A stretch of DNA of 7,434 bases from a bacterium (GTDB lineage Bacteria > JACRDZ01 > JAJRWM01), in contig JAJRWM010000099.1 in NCBI GenBank assembly GCA_024276815.1, positions 1 through 7,434 on the forward strand, written 5' to 3'. Both the position numbers and the translations under genes were made by a program. The notes beneath the pieces are model-generated. The model did no database searches. It was not told where the DNA came from and was given only the letters and a program-made list of their open reading frames with translations. The number at the start of each line of letters is the position of its first letter. Positions within the stretch are counted from its first letter, which is position 1. Below, in pieces: positions 5,809-7,434 of the stretch.

Positions 5809-7434
5809 ATGCCGAAAATAAAGCGGATTTTTACCGGGATTCTTGGGGGAATTTTCATTTTAGGCGCGGTTCAGCTCCGGGCGGTCAACCACCCGGGGAG
5901 AAACAACCACGCTAATACCGGGACTTTTTTCCAGGAGGAGCGGGACGTCATTAACCAGCTATACTACCTGGAGATGTCCGACCCGCCCCGGATCAAACAC
6001 GTCGTCTTCGCCGGCGGCAATAAACCGGATACCATCGTCGCCAAAGGCGGTTCTTTCGATATCTCGCCCCGGGGTCGGACCATTGTTTACAGTTATAATA
6101 ACCGTTTGCGGCTGACGAAGTTGGCTGGCAGGGGTAAAACCATCCTGACCAGGGGAGAAGGCGACCGTCCCAAATGGTCGCCCAACGGCGAGTTGATAGC
6201 CTATATTGATAAACTTGAATCCGGCAAAGAAGCAATCTCTGTTATGGATAAACTGGGAGAAGAAACTGAGACCCTGCTGATTATTGACCGGGTAACAGAC
6301 TTTTTTTGGGCAAACAACAGCGATAATATTCTCCTGGTGGCCAAAAGGAACGAGTTCTATTATCTTATCAAGGTTTCGCTGGACGCTTACAAGGATACCC
6401 TCTACCAATTCCCCCAACATATTGAAATCAGGCAAGCCGCCTTTACCCCGTTTGCCAAAAAGCTGGCCTATGTTTCCAGGAACAAGGCCGGAGAAGAAAC
6501 GGTTTTTCTGGTTGATCTGAATATTTACCGGTTATTCCGGCTCACCAGGCCATACCAGAAGTGTTTCGGGTTAAGCTGGTCTCCCGACGGAAAAAGCCTG
6601 GTGTTCAGCGGGGACAATAATTTATATACCGTCAAGGACATCAAGGGCAATGTCTACAAGCTGCAGGAAGGCGTCGACCGGCCGGTCTGGTCCAGAAACA
6701 GCGATAAAATTGTTTTCACAAAAATTGGCGACGACACCAAGATGGCTCTGTACAATATCCGCAATGATTATATCCAGGACCTGGATATCGGCTCAAATCC
6801 GAAGCGGAATATGATCCTGCTTGAGAAACGGAAATCACTGGCCGATGTGCAGGTAGTTAAAGTAAATGGTGACATAACCTATTCCGGCCCCAATAAAAGA
6901 CGGCAAAAGCTACGCGACGGGATGCTGATTCCCATTAATTCTTCTGTTCAGACCGACGCCTACAGCACCGCGGATTTTTTGCTGGGGCAGGATATCGACC
7001 TGACAGTCTCCCCTCACACGGAAGTTAAAATTGATTACGACGAGGTAGCGGGTTATTTCGAGGAAGTCGCCAAGAAGCGAGAGCTGAAAATGAAAGTTTT
7101 GACCGGGCAGGTTAAGATAAAAGACCGGGGCAAGACCTTGACGGTTAGCGCCGGCGAGGAATACGTGGTTCCCCTGGCGAAAGCCTCGGCCGCCGCGGAA
7201 GAGAATCCCCGGGGGGGATTAACCGCTTCCTTACTGTTTGGCCGGACCGAAAAAATCCGGCGAAAATCCGCCCGCAACAGTGCGGGAAAGAGTTCCGGCA
7301 AGGCGCAAAAGGTCCAACTTGAGGTAAACCATCCTCATGGTGCCGAGGCCGGGAACAGCGACTGTTTGAAATGTCATCCCGACCGGCCGGACTGGAGCCT
7401 GGTGGATTATAAAACAGTTGAGTTCACCCCGGAA
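5809..7434 (+). CDS. TolB-like propeller / FecR-like / c-type heme fusion protein (3' end outside window)
   Basis: An open frame of 542 codons with no internal stop runs off the window; I do not recognise a named gene. The N-terminus MPKIKR plus a hydrophobic stretch (7-22) is a signal peptide or membrane anchor, so the rest should be exported. Residues about 60-335 contain TolB/WD40-like blades with repeated motifs: ISPRGRTIVY (85-94), RPKWSPNGELIAY (120-132), AAFTPFAKKLAYV (210-222), LSWSPDGKSLVF (255-266) and RPVWSRNSDKIVF (291-303). Residues about 345-455 look like a FecR domain (DGMLIPINSSVQTDA, then LTVSPHTEVKI and SAGEEYVV). A basic, Ser/Lys/Arg-rich linker (about 477-503) leads to NHPHG and the heme c site CLKCH (Cys519, Cys522, His523), with His508 or His510 as possible second ligand. 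More hemes may follow. A weak AAGG precedes the ATG by eight bases; translation is probably coupled to the HAMP gene, whose TAA ends three bases upstream. Confidence 0.88.
   Translation, partial: MPKIKRIFTGILGGIFILGAVQLRAVNHPGRNNHANTGTFFQEERDVINQLYYLEMSDPPRIKHVVFAGGNKPDTIVAKGGSFDISPRGRTIVYSYNNRLRLTKLAGRGKTILTRGEGDRPKWSPNGELIAYIDKLESGKEAISVMDKLGEETETLLIIDRVTDFFWANNSDNILLVAKRNEFYYLIKVSLDAYKDTLYQFPQHIEIRQAAFTPFAKKLAYVSRNKAGEETVFLVDLNIYRLFRLTRPYQKCFGLSWSPDGKSLVFSGDNNLYTVKDIKGNVYKLQEGVDRPVWSRNSDKIVFTKIGDDTKMALYNIRNDYIQDLDIGSNPKRNMILLEKRKSLADVQVVKVNGDITYSGPNKRRQKLRDGMLIPINSSVQTDAYSTADFLLGQDIDLTVSPHTEVKIDYDEVAGYFEEVAKKRELKMKVLTGQVKIKDRGKTLTVSAGEEYVVPLAKASAAAEENPRGGLTASLLFGRTEKIRRKSARNSAGKSSGKAQKVQLEVNHPHGAEAGNSDCLKCHPDRPDWSLVDYKTVEFTPE
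7363..7377 (+). other. c-type heme attachment motif CLKCH
   Basis: Codons 519-523 of the propeller/FecR protein encode Cys-Leu-Lys-Cys-His, the CxxCH signature for covalent heme c binding after export. The preceding N-H-P-H-G and the spacing resemble small multiheme (c3/c7-like) cytochromes. One heme site is visible before the window ends. Confidence 0.8.

Noticed and set aside
5959-6435. 158-codon ORF on the minus strand
   Set aside because: It lies wholly inside the plus-strand propeller gene, which has clear repeated TolB-like motifs and a better start; the antisense translation shows no recognisable domain.

Overview
This is a bacterial window of mid-range GC (not counted) with strong Shine-Dalgarno sites and some GTG/TTG starts. 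It has two divergent halves. The minus-strand half (about 1-4970) reads comF, then a UbiA/MenA-type prenyltransferase, then the lower-glycolysis cluster gap-pgk-tpiA. A consensus-like promoter sits just upstream of the prenyltransferase, so menA-gap-pgk-tpiA looks like one operon. The plus-strand half (about 5200 to the end) holds a small two-pass membrane HAMP protein and, three bases after its stop, a large extracytoplasmic protein that runs off the window. That protein combines a TolB-like beta-propeller, a FecR-like domain and a c-type heme motif (CxxCH).

A quinone-ring prenyltransferase together with a heme-c protein suggests a respiring, probably anaerobic bacterium with menaquinone-like quinones. 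The HAMP/FecR/cytochrome pairing recalls Desulfobacterota-like or related uncultured lineages, but the sequence does not allow a firm taxonomic call.

The most striking feature is a set of five in-frame stop codons (four TAA, one TAG) inside otherwise intact, well-conserved reading frames. They fall in gap (2204-2206), menA (3662-3664), comF (4879-4881) and the HAMP gene (5617-5619 and 5728-5730). In each case the frame continues past the stop with family-like sequence and no frameshift. In gap the stop replaces the near-invariant Glu of the C-terminal N-E-W-G-Y motif. In menA it falls where an acidic residue is expected. The other three sites are not diagnostic, though Glu fits them. pgk, tpiA and the propeller gene have no internal stops, and TAA, TAG and TGA all also end genes here. 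The options are clustered sequence error or recent nonsense mutation (most likely), or efficient readthrough or reassignment of UAA/UAG as Glu (unprecedented in bacteria as far as I know, and therefore worth excluding).

The roughly 230-base divergent intergenic region (4972-5205) carries candidate promoters in both directions and an exact 12-bp inverted repeat whose two copies each contain a TATAAT box. No tRNA, rRNA, CRISPR array, insertion sequence or convincing terminator was seen.
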